Assembly: GCF_006715865.1 (NCBI RefSeq)
Contig: NZ_VFOA01000001.1
Span: forward strand, 1,116,001-1,180,000
Source of the DNA: Cellulomonas sp. SLBN-39
Lineage (GTDB): Bacteria; Actinomycetota; Actinomycetes; Actinomycetales; Cellulomonadaceae
Length of the DNA: 64,000 nucleotides
Direction: 5' to 3'
Of the stretch, positions 1 to 7,218 are shown piece after piece (the stretch's first letter is position 1; every line of letters begins with the position of its first letter). The translations under genes and the position numbers were made by a program. The notes under the pieces were generated by a model. The model saw nothing but the letters and a program-made list of their open reading frames with translations. It searched no databases and was not told where the DNA came from.

Positions 1-153
1 CCGTTCACGCCGATCATCGAGACCGTCCGGGCGCTGCTCGCCGGCACGACGCCGGGCGCGTCGACCGCCGTGCAGGCCGTGGTGTGGACCGTCGTCATCG
101 GGGTGCTCGGCCACGCCTGGTCGCGCGCGCTGTACCGCCGCGAGCGCCGCTGA
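1..153 (+). CDS. ABC-2 type transporter permease, C-terminal fragment
   Basis: Frame 1 is open from the first base to a TGA at 151-153, giving 50 residues. They begin PFTPIIETVRALLAG, then a hydrophobic segment (AVVWTVVIGVLGHAW), then a basic tail. The motif followed by a last membrane helix is what is usually seen at the C-terminus of DrrB-like ABC-2 permeases, which export drugs or lipids with a DrrA-type ATPase. The start and the partner ATPase lie outside the window. The gene converges on the next one with only 11 bp between stops. Confidence 0.75.
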   Translation, partial: PFTPIIETVRALLAGTTPGASTAVQAVVWTVVIGVLGHAWSRALYRRERR

Positions 154-164
154 CGCAGCGCCCG

Positions 165-1544
165 CTACGGCGTCTGCTCCGGCTCCGGCGCGACCTCGGG
201 CACCGGCGCCGGGGCCGGGGCGCCCTTCACGCCGGCCGCGGCGGCGGACACGCGGGCCGTCAGGGTCTCCAGCGGGCCCCGGCCGACCAGCACGGCCCAG
301 ACGCTCGCGGCCAGGGCCAGCGCCCCGGCCATGAGCAGCCAGTACAGGTTCGGGCGCTGGGCCACGGCCGTCTCGCCGAGCGTGGCCACGAGCACGACGT
401 GCAGCGAGTACGCGGTCAGCGGCATCGAGCCCAGCGCCGCGACGGGCAGGAGCACCCAGCGCAGCGGACGCCCGACGAGCAGGCACAGACCCAGCACCGC
501 GAGCGCGAACCCGGCCGACCCGACGACCTCGGGCGTGCCGCCGCTGTGCGGGGACACGGACAGGGCCTGGGTCGCGGCCGACGCGAGGAGGGCGGGCACG
601 TCCGGTCCGGCGTCCTCGCCCTCGTCGTCGAGCGAACCCTCGTCGACCAGGCCGTCGTCCGTCATGGCGCCCGGCGGGTAGCAGGAGACCCACTCGTCCT
701 CCCAGACGTCGCAGTCGAGGCCGGTGAGGTCGACGTCCTCGCCGGGCACCGTCGTCGAGGTGGAGGACGAGGACCAGGAGGAGGAGGACGAGGACGACGA
801 GCCGCCACCGGTCACGCCGGAGGCGAGGGATCCGGCGCCGAACCCGACGACCGCGAGGACCACCCCGACGCCGACGAGGCCGGCCGCGACGCGCGACGAC
901 CGCAGGTCGAGCCGGCCGACGGCCATGCCGAGCATCATGAGCGCGAGCCACACGGTGGCGGGGTAGACGCCCATGAGGACGAGGTCGGTGCCGGGCCCGG
1001 AGCCGAGGGCCACGGACTGCACCAGCGCGAGCGTCACGGGCCCGAGCAGCGCGAGGCCCGCGGCGACGAGCAGCAGGCGCCGCTGCGACCAGCGGACGAG
1101 CGGGATCGCGGCGACGAACAGCACGCCGTAGAGGGTGAGGATCACCGCGACGGGGCCGGAGACGAGCTCGACGAGGAGGCCGATGACGAAGATCGCGGCT
1201 CCGCGGCCGAGGAGCTGGAGCCGGACGGTGCGGACGCGGTCGGCGTCGGCGTCGCGCACGCCGCGGGTGAGCAGGGCCAGCGAGACGCCCGCGACGACGG
1301 CGAACAGCAGCGAGGAGCGTCCGTGCACGACGCCGCCCCAGGTGCTCGGGTCGGACCAGACCAGCTCGGGCACGTCGCCGACGTGCGCGCCGATCATGCC
1401 GATGACCGCGAGGCCGCGGGCGACGTCGAGGCCGACGACGCGCGGCGGGCGGCCGAAGCCCACGAGGCGGTCGCGCACGCCGTCGCGACGACGGTGCACG
1501 GGCGGGACGGCGGCGGTCGGCAGGCCGGGCGCGAGGGCTGTCAC
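165..1544 (-). CDS. Polytopic membrane protein, DUF418/HGSNAT-like acyltransferase family
   Basis: The N-terminal motif GLDVARGLAVIGMIGAH and the alternating hydrophobic segments match heparan-alpha-glucosaminide N-acetyltransferase-like/DUF418 membrane proteins. Their substrate in bacteria is generally unknown; acyl transfer across the membrane is the family-based guess. I place the start at GTG 1544, because a TAGCGT -10 box lies at 1552-1557, 7 nt upstream, fitting a leaderless transcript. A longer frame from GTG 1634 overlaps the upstream SDR stop as GTGA and would add 30 basic, Pro-rich residues. About 459 residues. A loop near the middle holds nearly unbroken Ser (about 12 of 13) followed by an acidic, two-Cys segment (LDCDVWEDEW), probably outside the membrane. 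The Ser run is an unusual insertion. Confidence 0.8.
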   Translation of the reverse strand: MTALAPGLPTAAVPPVHRRRDGVRDRLVGFGRPPRVVGLDVARGLAVIGMIGAHVGDVPELVWSDPSTWGGVVHGRSSLLFAVVAGVSLALLTRGVRDADADRVRTVRLQLLGRGAAIFVIGLLVELVSGPVAVILTLYGVLFVAAIPLVRWSQRRLLLVAAGLALLGPVTLALVQSVALGSGPGTDLVLMGVYPATVWLALMMLGMAVGRLDLRSSRVAAGLVGVGVVLAVVGFGAGSLASGVTGGGSSSSSSSSWSSSSTSTTVPGEDVDLTGLDCDVWEDEWVSCYPPGAMTDDGLVDEGSLDDEGEDAGPDVPALLASAATQALSVSPHSGGTPEVVGSAGFALAVLGLCLLVGRPLRWVLLPVAALGSMPLTAYSLHVVLVATLGETAVAQRPNLYWLLMAGALALAASVWAVLVGRGPLETLTARVSAAAAGVKGAPAPAPVPEVAPEPEQTP

Positions 1545-1630
1545 GTGCGGGACGCTAGCGGCACGGGGCCGGCCGCCACCTCGCCCACCAGGAGGAGTGG
1601 TCGTCCACCCCCGGGTGGACGACCACGGCG

Positions 1631-2428
1631 TCACCCTCCTGCCCGGCGGGCGAGGGTGCCCATGAGCCGGACGACGGCACGCCGGGGCAGGAACCGGGCG
1701 GCGTGGGCGAGCGGGGCGCCGTTGGTGATGACCGAGGGGCGGCGTGCGCCCTTGTCGAGGGTGGCGAGGGCCTTGGCCACCACGTCCTGCGGGAGGATGC
1801 GCCGGGTGCCGAAGTCGGCGGACTGGCTGCCGGCGACGTCGAAGAACTCGGTCTTCATCGCCCCGGGGGCGATCGCCAGGACGCGCAGCCCCGTGCCGCG
1901 CGCCTCTTCCCAGAGCGACTCCGTCAGGCTCAGGACGAAGGCCTTCGACGCGCCGTAGGTGCTGAGGTACGGGGTCGGGACGAACCCGAGCAGGCTGGCG
2001 ACGTTGACCAGGATCCCGTCACCCTGCTGCACGAAGGTGTCGAAGTAGGCGTGGCTGAGGTCGACGAGGGCGGCGACGTTGAGGGCCAGGAGCTGCTGGA
2101 GACGCTCGGGGTCCTCGGCGCCGAAGGGGTTGTGGGTGCCGAACCCGGCGTTGTTGACCAGGCCGGTGGCGACGATGCCGCGGGCCTCGAGCTCGGCACG
2201 CAGCGCGCGCCCGGCGTCGGGGCGGTCGAGCTCGCGGGCGAGGACCGTGACGGCGACGCCGTGGCGGGTGCGGAGCTCGTCGGCGAGGGCGGCGAGGCGG
2301 TCCTCGCGGCGGGCGACGAGCACGAGGGCGGCTCCGCGGGCGGCGAGCGCGCGGGCGAACTCGGCACCGAGCCCGGCGCTGGCCCCGGTGACGACGACGG
2401 TCTGACGGGTGTAGTCGATGGCGTTCAT
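1631..2428 (-). CDS. Short-chain dehydrogenase/reductase (SDR)
   Basis: Classical SDR of 265 residues. The Rossmann signature VVVTGASAGLGAEFARAL is near the N-terminus, NNAGFGTHNPF in the middle, and the catalytic Ser plus YGASKAF (Tyr-x3-Lys) follow. NAD(P)-dependent carbonyl/alcohol oxidoreduction is the family activity; the substrate is unknown. The start is ATG 2428: a TATAGT -10 box on this strand (plus-strand 2436-2441) sits 7 nt upstream, implying a leaderless mRNA. An upstream alternative at 2467 would run through the promoter. The gene is divergent from a TetR regulator with a 73-bp shared intergenic region, so it is probably that regulator's target. Confidence 0.92.
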   Translation of the reverse strand: MNAIDYTRQTVVVTGASAGLGAEFARALAARGAALVLVARREDRLAALADELRTRHGVAVTVLARELDRPDAGRALRAELEARGIVATGLVNNAGFGTHNPFGAEDPERLQQLLALNVAALVDLSHAYFDTFVQQGDGILVNVASLLGFVPTPYLSTYGASKAFVLSLTESLWEEARGTGLRVLAIAPGAMKTEFFDVAGSQSADFGTRRILPQDVVAKALATLDKGARRPSVITNGAPLAHAARFLPRRAVVRLMGTLARRAGG

Positions 2429-2451
2429 GCCGTGCACTATAGGCACCTCGT

Positions 2452-2495
2452 TGCACGCAGTGCACATTGCTTCACCCGGAGCATCGATCTACGGT
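2452..2495. promoter_or_regulatory. Divergent SDR/TetR promoters with palindromic operator
   Basis: A perfect inverted repeat TGCAC-GCA-GTGCA (2452-2464) lies where the -35 region of the leftward SDR promoter should be (its -10, TATAGT, is at 2436-2441 on the minus strand). It is directly upstream of the rightward promoter: TTGCTT 2467-2472, 17-bp spacer, TACGGT 2490-2495. The placement suits autoregulation and repression of the SDR by the TetR protein; this is inferred. Confidence 0.6.
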
Positions 2496-2501
2496 GGTCG
2501 C

Positions 2502-3107
2502 ATGCCCCCGAGCGCCACCCCGATCCGCCAGCAGACCCGCGCCGTGGTGCGGTCGCTCCTCGCCCAGACCGCCATGCGCCTGTTCGCCGAGCGGGGCTAC
2601 GACCGCACCACCGTCGAGGACGTCGCCGCCGCCGCGGGCGTGTCACGCCGGACCCTGTTCAACTACTTCCGCACCAAGGAGGACCTGGCCCTCAGCAGCC
2701 TGTCCGAGCAGGGCGAGGCCATCGCCGACCGCTTCGCCGAGCGCCCCGCCGACGAGGACCTGTGGGAGTCGTTCGGGCACGCGTTCGCCGTGCTCGACGA
2801 GATCCCCACCACCCGCGAGAACCGGCTCGAGCTGCTCGACCTGCTGTTCGGCCACGAGGCGCTGCGCGCCGGGTTCGCCGAGAAGGGCGCGCGGTGGACG
2901 GACCTCCTGGCCCCCCTGGTGGCCGCCCGGATGCCCGCGTCGCCGACCCGTGACTTCGAGGCGCGCGCCGTCGCGGCGACGGCCGTCAGCTGCCTGCAGA
3001 TCTCGACCGAGGAGTGGCTGCGGCAGCGGGGCGCGACCGCGCCGCCGGTGCTGTTCGACCAGGCGGTCGCCGCCGTCAGGGGCCGGCAGCGGGGCGCTGG
3101 GGCGTGA
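2502..3107 (+). CDS. TetR/AcrR family transcriptional regulator
   Basis: 201 residues. The N-terminal TetR_N helix-turn-helix is clear: LLAQTAMRLFAERGYDRTTV then VAAAAGVSRRTLFNYFRTKEDL. The C-terminal ligand domain is divergent, so the effector cannot be predicted. The ATG at 2502 is 6 nt after a TACGGT -10 box, so a leaderless transcript is likely. It is divergently paired with the SDR gene and probably represses it. Its last 32 bp overlap, tail to tail, the 3' end of the GMC oxidoreductase gene on the other strand. Confidence 0.92.
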   Translation: MPPSATPIRQQTRAVVRSLLAQTAMRLFAERGYDRTTVEDVAAAAGVSRRTLFNYFRTKEDLALSSLSEQGEAIADRFAERPADEDLWESFGHAFAVLDEIPTTRENRLELLDLLFGHEALRAGFAEKGARWTDLLAPLVAARMPASPTRDFEARAVAATAVSCLQISTEEWLRQRGATAPPVLFDQAVAAVRGRQRGAGA

Positions 3108-4812
3108 GTCGCAGCGCCGCGGGCGCGGTGCGGGGCACAGCGGGTCGCCGGGGCGCGACCGGCTCGACCCGGCGGTAGGGGGCCCCGGGCGCGGGGCGCG
3201 GGTCGGGCTCGCCGGCGTTCGGCCACAGCGCGCAGGCGCGCTCGGCGAGGGCGGTGATGGTCAGCGACGGGTTGACGCCGGGGTTGGCGGGGACGGTCGA
3301 GCCGTCCATGACGTGCAGCCCCGGGTACCCGAACACTCGGTGGTAGGGGTCGACGACGCCGCGGTCGGGGGTGGCGGCGAGGACGCAGCCGCCGAGGAAG
3401 TGCGCGGTCATGGGCACGTCGACGACGTCGCCGAGGCTGCTCATGGCGGTGCCGTCGAGGTGCGCGGCCATCCGCCGGTAGGCGGCGTCGGCCTGCGGGA
3501 TCCAGGTGGGGTTCGGCTCCCCCTCGCCCGGGGCGGAGGTGAGCCGCCACCCGCCGAGCAGGGTGCGGCGCGGGCGGACCGTGAGCGACCCGTCGCCGGT
3601 CTGCATGACCAGGCCGATCATGCCGCGCTGCGACCAGGACCCGATGCCCACCAGGCCCGACGCGGCCCGCAGCGGGTGCCGCAGCAGCTGGCCCACCCAG
3701 CGCACGGGCCGTGGCACACGACCGCCGCCCTCGGTCAGCAGGGTGGCGAGCAGGCCCATGAGGTTGGACCCGCGCCCGTAGCGCACCGGCTCGAGGTGCG
3801 TGCGCTCGTCGAGCCAGACCGAGGAGGTGATGGCGACCCCCTGGTGCAGGGACGGGTGCCGCCGCCAGCCGCGCAGCCGGCGGACGGCCCCGCCGAGGGA
3901 CTCGGAGTTGGTGCGGGTCAGGTGCCCCAGCCGGTCGGACAGTCCCGGCAGGGTGCCGTCGGCGCGGAGCCGGTGCAGCAGCGCCTGCGTGCCCCACGCG
4001 CCCGCCGCGACGACGACCTGGTCGGCCACGATCGTGGTGCCCGGCCCGCGCCGCCCCCTCGGCCCCGGGGTCGGGACGGTGCCGACGACCCAGCGGCCGT
4101 CCGCGCGCGGGCGCAGGGTGCGGACCGTGGTGTCGGGGACGATGCGCGCACCGGCGTGCTCGGCGAGCCACAGGTAGTTGGTCTCCAGGGTGTTCTTGGC
4201 GCCGTGCCGGCACCCGGTCATGCACTCCCCGCACTGCGTGCACCCGCGCCGCTGCGGCCCCGCGCCGCCGAAGAACGGGTCCGGCACCGCCTCCCCCGGC
4301 GCCCCGAACACCACGCCGACCGGCGCCCGCCGGTACGTCCCCTCGACGCCGAGGTCGCGCGCGACGGCCCGGACCACGTCGTCCGCGGGCGTCGTCGTGG
4401 GGTTCTCGACGACGCCGAGCATCCGCCGTGCCTGGTCGTACGCCGGCGTGAGCTCCGCACGCCAGTCCGTGACGCCCGCCCACTGCGGGTCGGTGAAGAA
4501 CGCGTCGCCCTGCGGCTCGTACAGCGTGTTCGCGTACACCAGCGACCCGCCGCCGACGCCCGCACCGGCGAGCACCACGACGTCCGGCAGCACGTGGATC
4601 CGCTGGATCCCCCGGCACCCCAGCCGTGGCGCCCACAGGAACCGGCGCACGTCCCACGACGTGCGCGGCAGCGTCTGCGCCGTGAACCGGCGCCCGGCCT
4701 CCAGGACCGTGACGCGGTACCCCTTCTCCGTCAGGCGCAGCGCCGCGACCGACCCGCCGAACCCCGACCCGACCACCACCACGTGCGGCCGCGCGTCCTG
4801 CCCGCTCGTCAC
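3076..4812 (-). CDS. GMC-family FAD-dependent oxidoreductase (cholesterol-oxidase-like)
   Basis: 578 residues. The FAD-binding motif VVVVGSGFGGSVAALRL starts near residue 11 and is followed by LEAGRR. GAGVGGGSLVYANTL is the second GMC signature. A Cys-rich GCTQCGECMTGC segment resembles the one in ChoD-like proteins, and the C-terminal NPSLTITALAERA carries the flavin/active-site Asn and Pro-rich motif. Such enzymes oxidise alcohol or sterol hydroxyls with FAD; the actual substrate is unknown. The start is GTG 4812 with GGAGG 7 nt upstream; the frame continues upstream to 4968 without a better start and would invade the AbiE promoter. It overlaps the TetR gene tail by 32 bp. Confidence 0.9.
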   Translation of the reverse strand: MTSGQDARPHVVVVGSGFGGSVAALRLTEKGYRVTVLEAGRRFTAQTLPRTSWDVRRFLWAPRLGCRGIQRIHVLPDVVVLAGAGVGGGSLVYANTLYEPQGDAFFTDPQWAGVTDWRAELTPAYDQARRMLGVVENPTTTPADDVVRAVARDLGVEGTYRRAPVGVVFGAPGEAVPDPFFGGAGPQRRGCTQCGECMTGCRHGAKNTLETNYLWLAEHAGARIVPDTTVRTLRPRADGRWVVGTVPTPGPRGRRGPGTTIVADQVVVAAGAWGTQALLHRLRADGTLPGLSDRLGHLTRTNSESLGGAVRRLRGWRRHPSLHQGVAITSSVWLDERTHLEPVRYGRGSNLMGLLATLLTEGGGRVPRPVRWVGQLLRHPLRAASGLVGIGSWSQRGMIGLVMQTGDGSLTVRPRRTLLGGWRLTSAPGEGEPNPTWIPQADAAYRRMAAHLDGTAMSSLGDVVDVPMTAHFLGGCVLAATPDRGVVDPYHRVFGYPGLHVMDGSTVPANPGVNPSLTITALAERACALWPNAGEPDPRPAPGAPYRRVEPVAPRRPAVPRTAPAALRLTPQRPAAGP

Positions 4813-4942
4813 GCCCACCTCCGGCCCCGTCGCCGCCGACCACCCGGCCGGTCCCGCGATCGTAGGCGCAGCCCGTCCTCGTCGCGTCCAGCTCACCTGT
4901 GGCTGGAGGACGCCACTGGCAAGGACGCCGTGGTGTCGCCTA

Positions 4943-4971
4943 TTGTCTACAGCTAGGTTTATCTGCATACA
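4943..4971 (+). promoter_or_regulatory. Promoter of the abiE operon
   Basis: TTGTCT (4943-4948), a 17-bp spacer and CATACA (4966-4971) form a sigma70-like promoter in a markedly AT-rich patch. The initiation site would be around 4978, giving a short leader with a GAGAGGA ribosome site before GTG 4995. Confidence 0.6.
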
Positions 4972-4994
4972 AGGAGCGACGAGAGGACGCGTCT

Positions 4995-5579
4995 GTGCAC
5001 CGGATCGCAGCGCTACCCACGCATCCCTTCACCCTGGAGGACGCGTCAGCCGCCGGGATCAGCGCACGCACCGTCCAACGGCTGGCAACCGCGGGCCTCC
5101 TCGTCCGGCTCGGACGCGGCCTCTACCAACGACCTGAGACGGACGTCGACGACACCGACCTCTGCACCGCCGCGACCCGAGCCCCGGACGCGACGCTCTG
5201 CCTGACGTCTGCACTCGTCCACCACGGCCTCGTCGACGACATCCCGGCACGCATCGACCTTGCGCTCCCGCGGGGTGCGCGCCGCCCCGCAGGCCCTCCC
5301 ACGGTCCAGTGGCACCTGTTCGACGCCAAGACCTTCACCGTCGGACGCACGTCGCTGGAGATCGACGGAACGCGCACGAGCGTCGGCCTGTACTCCGCCG
5401 AACGGTCGATCGTCGATGCCTTCCGGCTGCGCGACGTCGTCGGGTACGAGACAGGGATCGAGGCGCTGCGCACCTGGCTCCGCCGCCGCGGGAGCGCACC
5501 GGCCGCACTGCTGAGCATCGCCCGCACCCTGCCCCGTGCGCAGGGGCCACTACGAGAGGCGCTGAACTACCTCGCATGA
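4995..5579 (+). CDS. abiEi: Type IV toxin-antitoxin AbiEi-family antitoxin
   Basis: 194 residues. The N-terminal winged-helix segment (FTLEDASAAGISARTVQRLATAGLLVRLGRGLY) is the AbiEi antitoxin DNA-binding domain. The C-terminal part, with CLTSALVHHGL and YSAERSIVDAFRLRD, matches the AbiEi C-terminal region. Known AbiEi proteins repress their own operon and neutralise the nucleotidyltransferase toxin AbiEii without stable contact. The start is GTG 4995 with GAGAGGA 7 nt upstream. The stop overlaps the next ATG (ATGA), so translation is coupled to abiEii. That partner is frameshifted here, so the antitoxin may now be an orphan regulator. Confidence 0.88.
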   Translation: MHRIAALPTHPFTLEDASAAGISARTVQRLATAGLLVRLGRGLYQRPETDVDDTDLCTAATRAPDATLCLTSALVHHGLVDDIPARIDLALPRGARRPAGPPTVQWHLFDAKTFTVGRTSLEIDGTRTSVGLYSAERSIVDAFRLRDVVGYETGIEALRTWLRRRGSAPAALLSIARTLPRAQGPLREALNYLA

Positions 5580-6459
5580 GACCAGGACAGACGCACTCCG
5601 CGCTGAAGCGCGTGGCCACCGAGCAGCAGCGCCCTTTCGGCGAGATCGTCACGCTGTACGCACTTGAGCGGTTCCTTGCGCGCCTGACCCAGACGCGCCA
5701 TCGCGACGACTTCGTGCTGAAGGGCGGCGTGCTGCTCGCTGCGTACGGGCTCAGACGCCCCACCCGTGACATCGACGCCCAGCTCGTCGACCAGGCTCTC
5801 GACGAGGCGCACCTGCTGACCGTCGTACGGGTCGCGCCGACGTGCCGGCCGAGGACGCACTCGTGCTGCACGTCGAGGACGCCTGGGTCGAGCAGATCCG
5901 AGACGAGGACGAGTACACGGGCCTCCGCGTGCACGTCCCGGCTCACGTGCACACGTTCGACGTGAAGACCTTCAAGATCGACGTGTCCACAGGCGACCCG
6001 ATCACCCCGGGCGTCGAGAACGTCGACATGCCGACGATCCTCGGCGGGCAGGCGCTGACCGTGCGCGCCCACCCGCTGCCGACCGTCGTCGCCGAGAAGA
6101 CCGTCACCATGCTGCAACGGGGGGTCTCCAGCACGCGCTGGCGCGACCTCATGGACGTGGTGCCCCTCGCCCGGGCTCGCCCGTTCTCCGCGGGCGAGGT
6201 CGCGGCCGCAGCGGCCGCGACGGCACTGCACCGCGGCGTCACGCTCGAGCCGCTCGCGCCCCACCTCATCGGGTATGGCGCGCTCGGGCAGCGCAAGTGG
6301 AGCGCGTGGCGGCAGAGGTGGCAGCTGGAGGACAGGACCGAGCCCGCGCTCGACGACCAGGCCGCACTGGTGGTCGCGTTCGTCGACCCGATCTACTCCG
6401 GCCAGGTGCCCAGTGACGCGCGCTGGAGCCCCGACGACGACCTGTGGCGCGATCACTGA
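5576..6459 (+). pseudogene. abiEii: AbiEii-family nucleotidyltransferase toxin, frameshifted
   Basis: The first frame starts at ATG 5576 and encodes FVLKGGVLLAAYG then TRDIDAQL, the nucleotidyltransferase GG...DID active-site motif, before losing homology after about 5830 and stopping at 5965. The family continues in another frame from about 5839: LVLHVEDAWVEQIRDEDEY, then DVSTGDPITP, VVAEKTVTMLQRG and STRWRDLMDV, ending at 6459. The two halves join with a -1/+2 shift between about 5820 and 5842, and the join looks slightly short compared with relatives. This may be a true inactivating mutation, a sequencing error, or less likely recoding. If real, the toxin would lose its C-terminal domain. 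Confidence 0.8.
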
Positions 6460-6508
6460 CGCGCGCGTCCGATCAGCGGCACCACCACCCGTCTCCTACG
6501 GTGCAGGG

Positions 6509-6799
6509 ATGACTGCTGAGCAGATGACCTTCGAGACGACCATCGGCGTGCAGGTCAAGGGCGAGACCTGGAGCTGCGTCGAGATCCCGGGGTCCGCGGA
6601 CTTCTTCGGGACGGGCAGGACCGTCCGCGTCGACGCGACCGTGGACGACGTCACCCTGGAGAACGTCGGCGCGATGGTCACCGGCACGGGCGGGCACATG
6701 GTGTCGCTCAGCGCCAAGGTCCGCAAGCAGCTCGGCAAGGACGTCGGCGACCCCGTGCACGTCACGATCACCGCCCGGACGCGCCCCCCAAACAGTTGA
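6509..6799 (+). CDS. DUF1905 domain protein
   Basis: 96 residues filling one DUF1905 domain, a small beta-barrel: VQVKGETWSCVEIP, VRVDATVDDV, then VSLSAKVRKQLGKDVGDPVHVTI. The family is often fused to YdeI/OmdA-type domains, and its biochemical role is unknown. The ATG at 6509 is 6 nt after a TACGGT box (6497-6502), so a leaderless transcript is likely. A longer frame begins at 6275 inside abiEii and is not needed. It sits alone between the AbiE remnant and hipBA. Confidence 0.85.
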   Translation: MTAEQMTFETTIGVQVKGETWSCVEIPGSADFFGTGRTVRVDATVDDVTLENVGAMVTGTGGHMVSLSAKVRKQLGKDVGDPVHVTITARTRPPNS

Positions 6800-6858
6800 T
6801 GCACCGCAACCTCGGTGACATACTTTTTATCTAAGAGATCCTCAGGTGCAAAGTATGT
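6796..6858 (+). promoter_or_regulatory. hipBA promoter with nested operators
   Basis: TTGATG (6796-6801), a 17-bp spacer and CATACT (6819-6824) form the promoter. The -10 lies inside the left arm of a perfect 9-bp inverted repeat: ACATACTTT (6818-6826) and AAAGTATGT (6850-6858), arm centres 32 bp apart, about three helical turns. A second small palindrome, ATCT-AAG-AGAT (6829-6839), lies between the arms. This strongly suggests autorepression by the HipB-like dimer. Confidence 0.7.
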
Positions 6859-6867
6859 AGGCGAGGG

Positions 6868-7218
6868 ATGATGGGGCGTCAACGGGTCGGGCCGAGCAGG
6901 GCCGTGGTCGAGGCCCTCCGGCTGCTGGGTACGCAGATCCGGCAGGCACGCATCGCCCGCGAGTGGACGCGCGAGGAGCTGGCCGACCGGATCGGGGTCT
7001 CCGCGCCGACGCTCGCACGGATCGAGGACGGCTACCCCGGGGTCTCGGCCGGCAACCTCCTGATGGCGGCCGCGGCGACCGGGGTCCCGCTGTACGGGAC
7101 CGACGACCCCGACGAGCTCGCTCGCATGCGCCGTCGCGGCGAGGAACGCCTCGCCCTGCTGCCCCGCGCCGTGCGGCACCGCGCTGACGAGGACGCCGAT
7201 GTCGACCTCGACTTCTGA
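6868..7218 (+). CDS. hipB: HipB-like XRE-family antitoxin/transcriptional regulator
   Basis: 116 residues with one XRE helix-turn-helix: LGTQIRQARIAREWTREELADRIGV is the N-terminal part, then SAPTLARIEDG. Its position directly before hipA, overlapping it by 20 bp, identifies it as the HipB antitoxin. HipB proteins bind the operator and hold the HipA kinase inactive. Start 6868 and the adjacent ATG 6871 are both possible; a GCGAGGG site precedes them. The nested palindromes upstream are its probable operator. The acidic tail (DEDADVDLDF) is longer than a bare XRE domain and could contact HipA. Confidence 0.9.
   Translation: MMGRQRVGPSRAVVEALRLLGTQIRQARIAREWTREELADRIGVSAPTLARIEDGYPGVSAGNLLMAAAATGVPLYGTDDPDELARMRRRGEERLALLPRAVRHRADEDADVDLDF

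Noticed and set aside
5842..6459. Independent gene starting at GTG 5842
   Set aside because: Its sequence is the C-terminal part of AbiEii (RDEDEY, AEKTVTML, TRWRD) and it lacks a ribosome site, so it is treated as the second half of a frameshifted gene.
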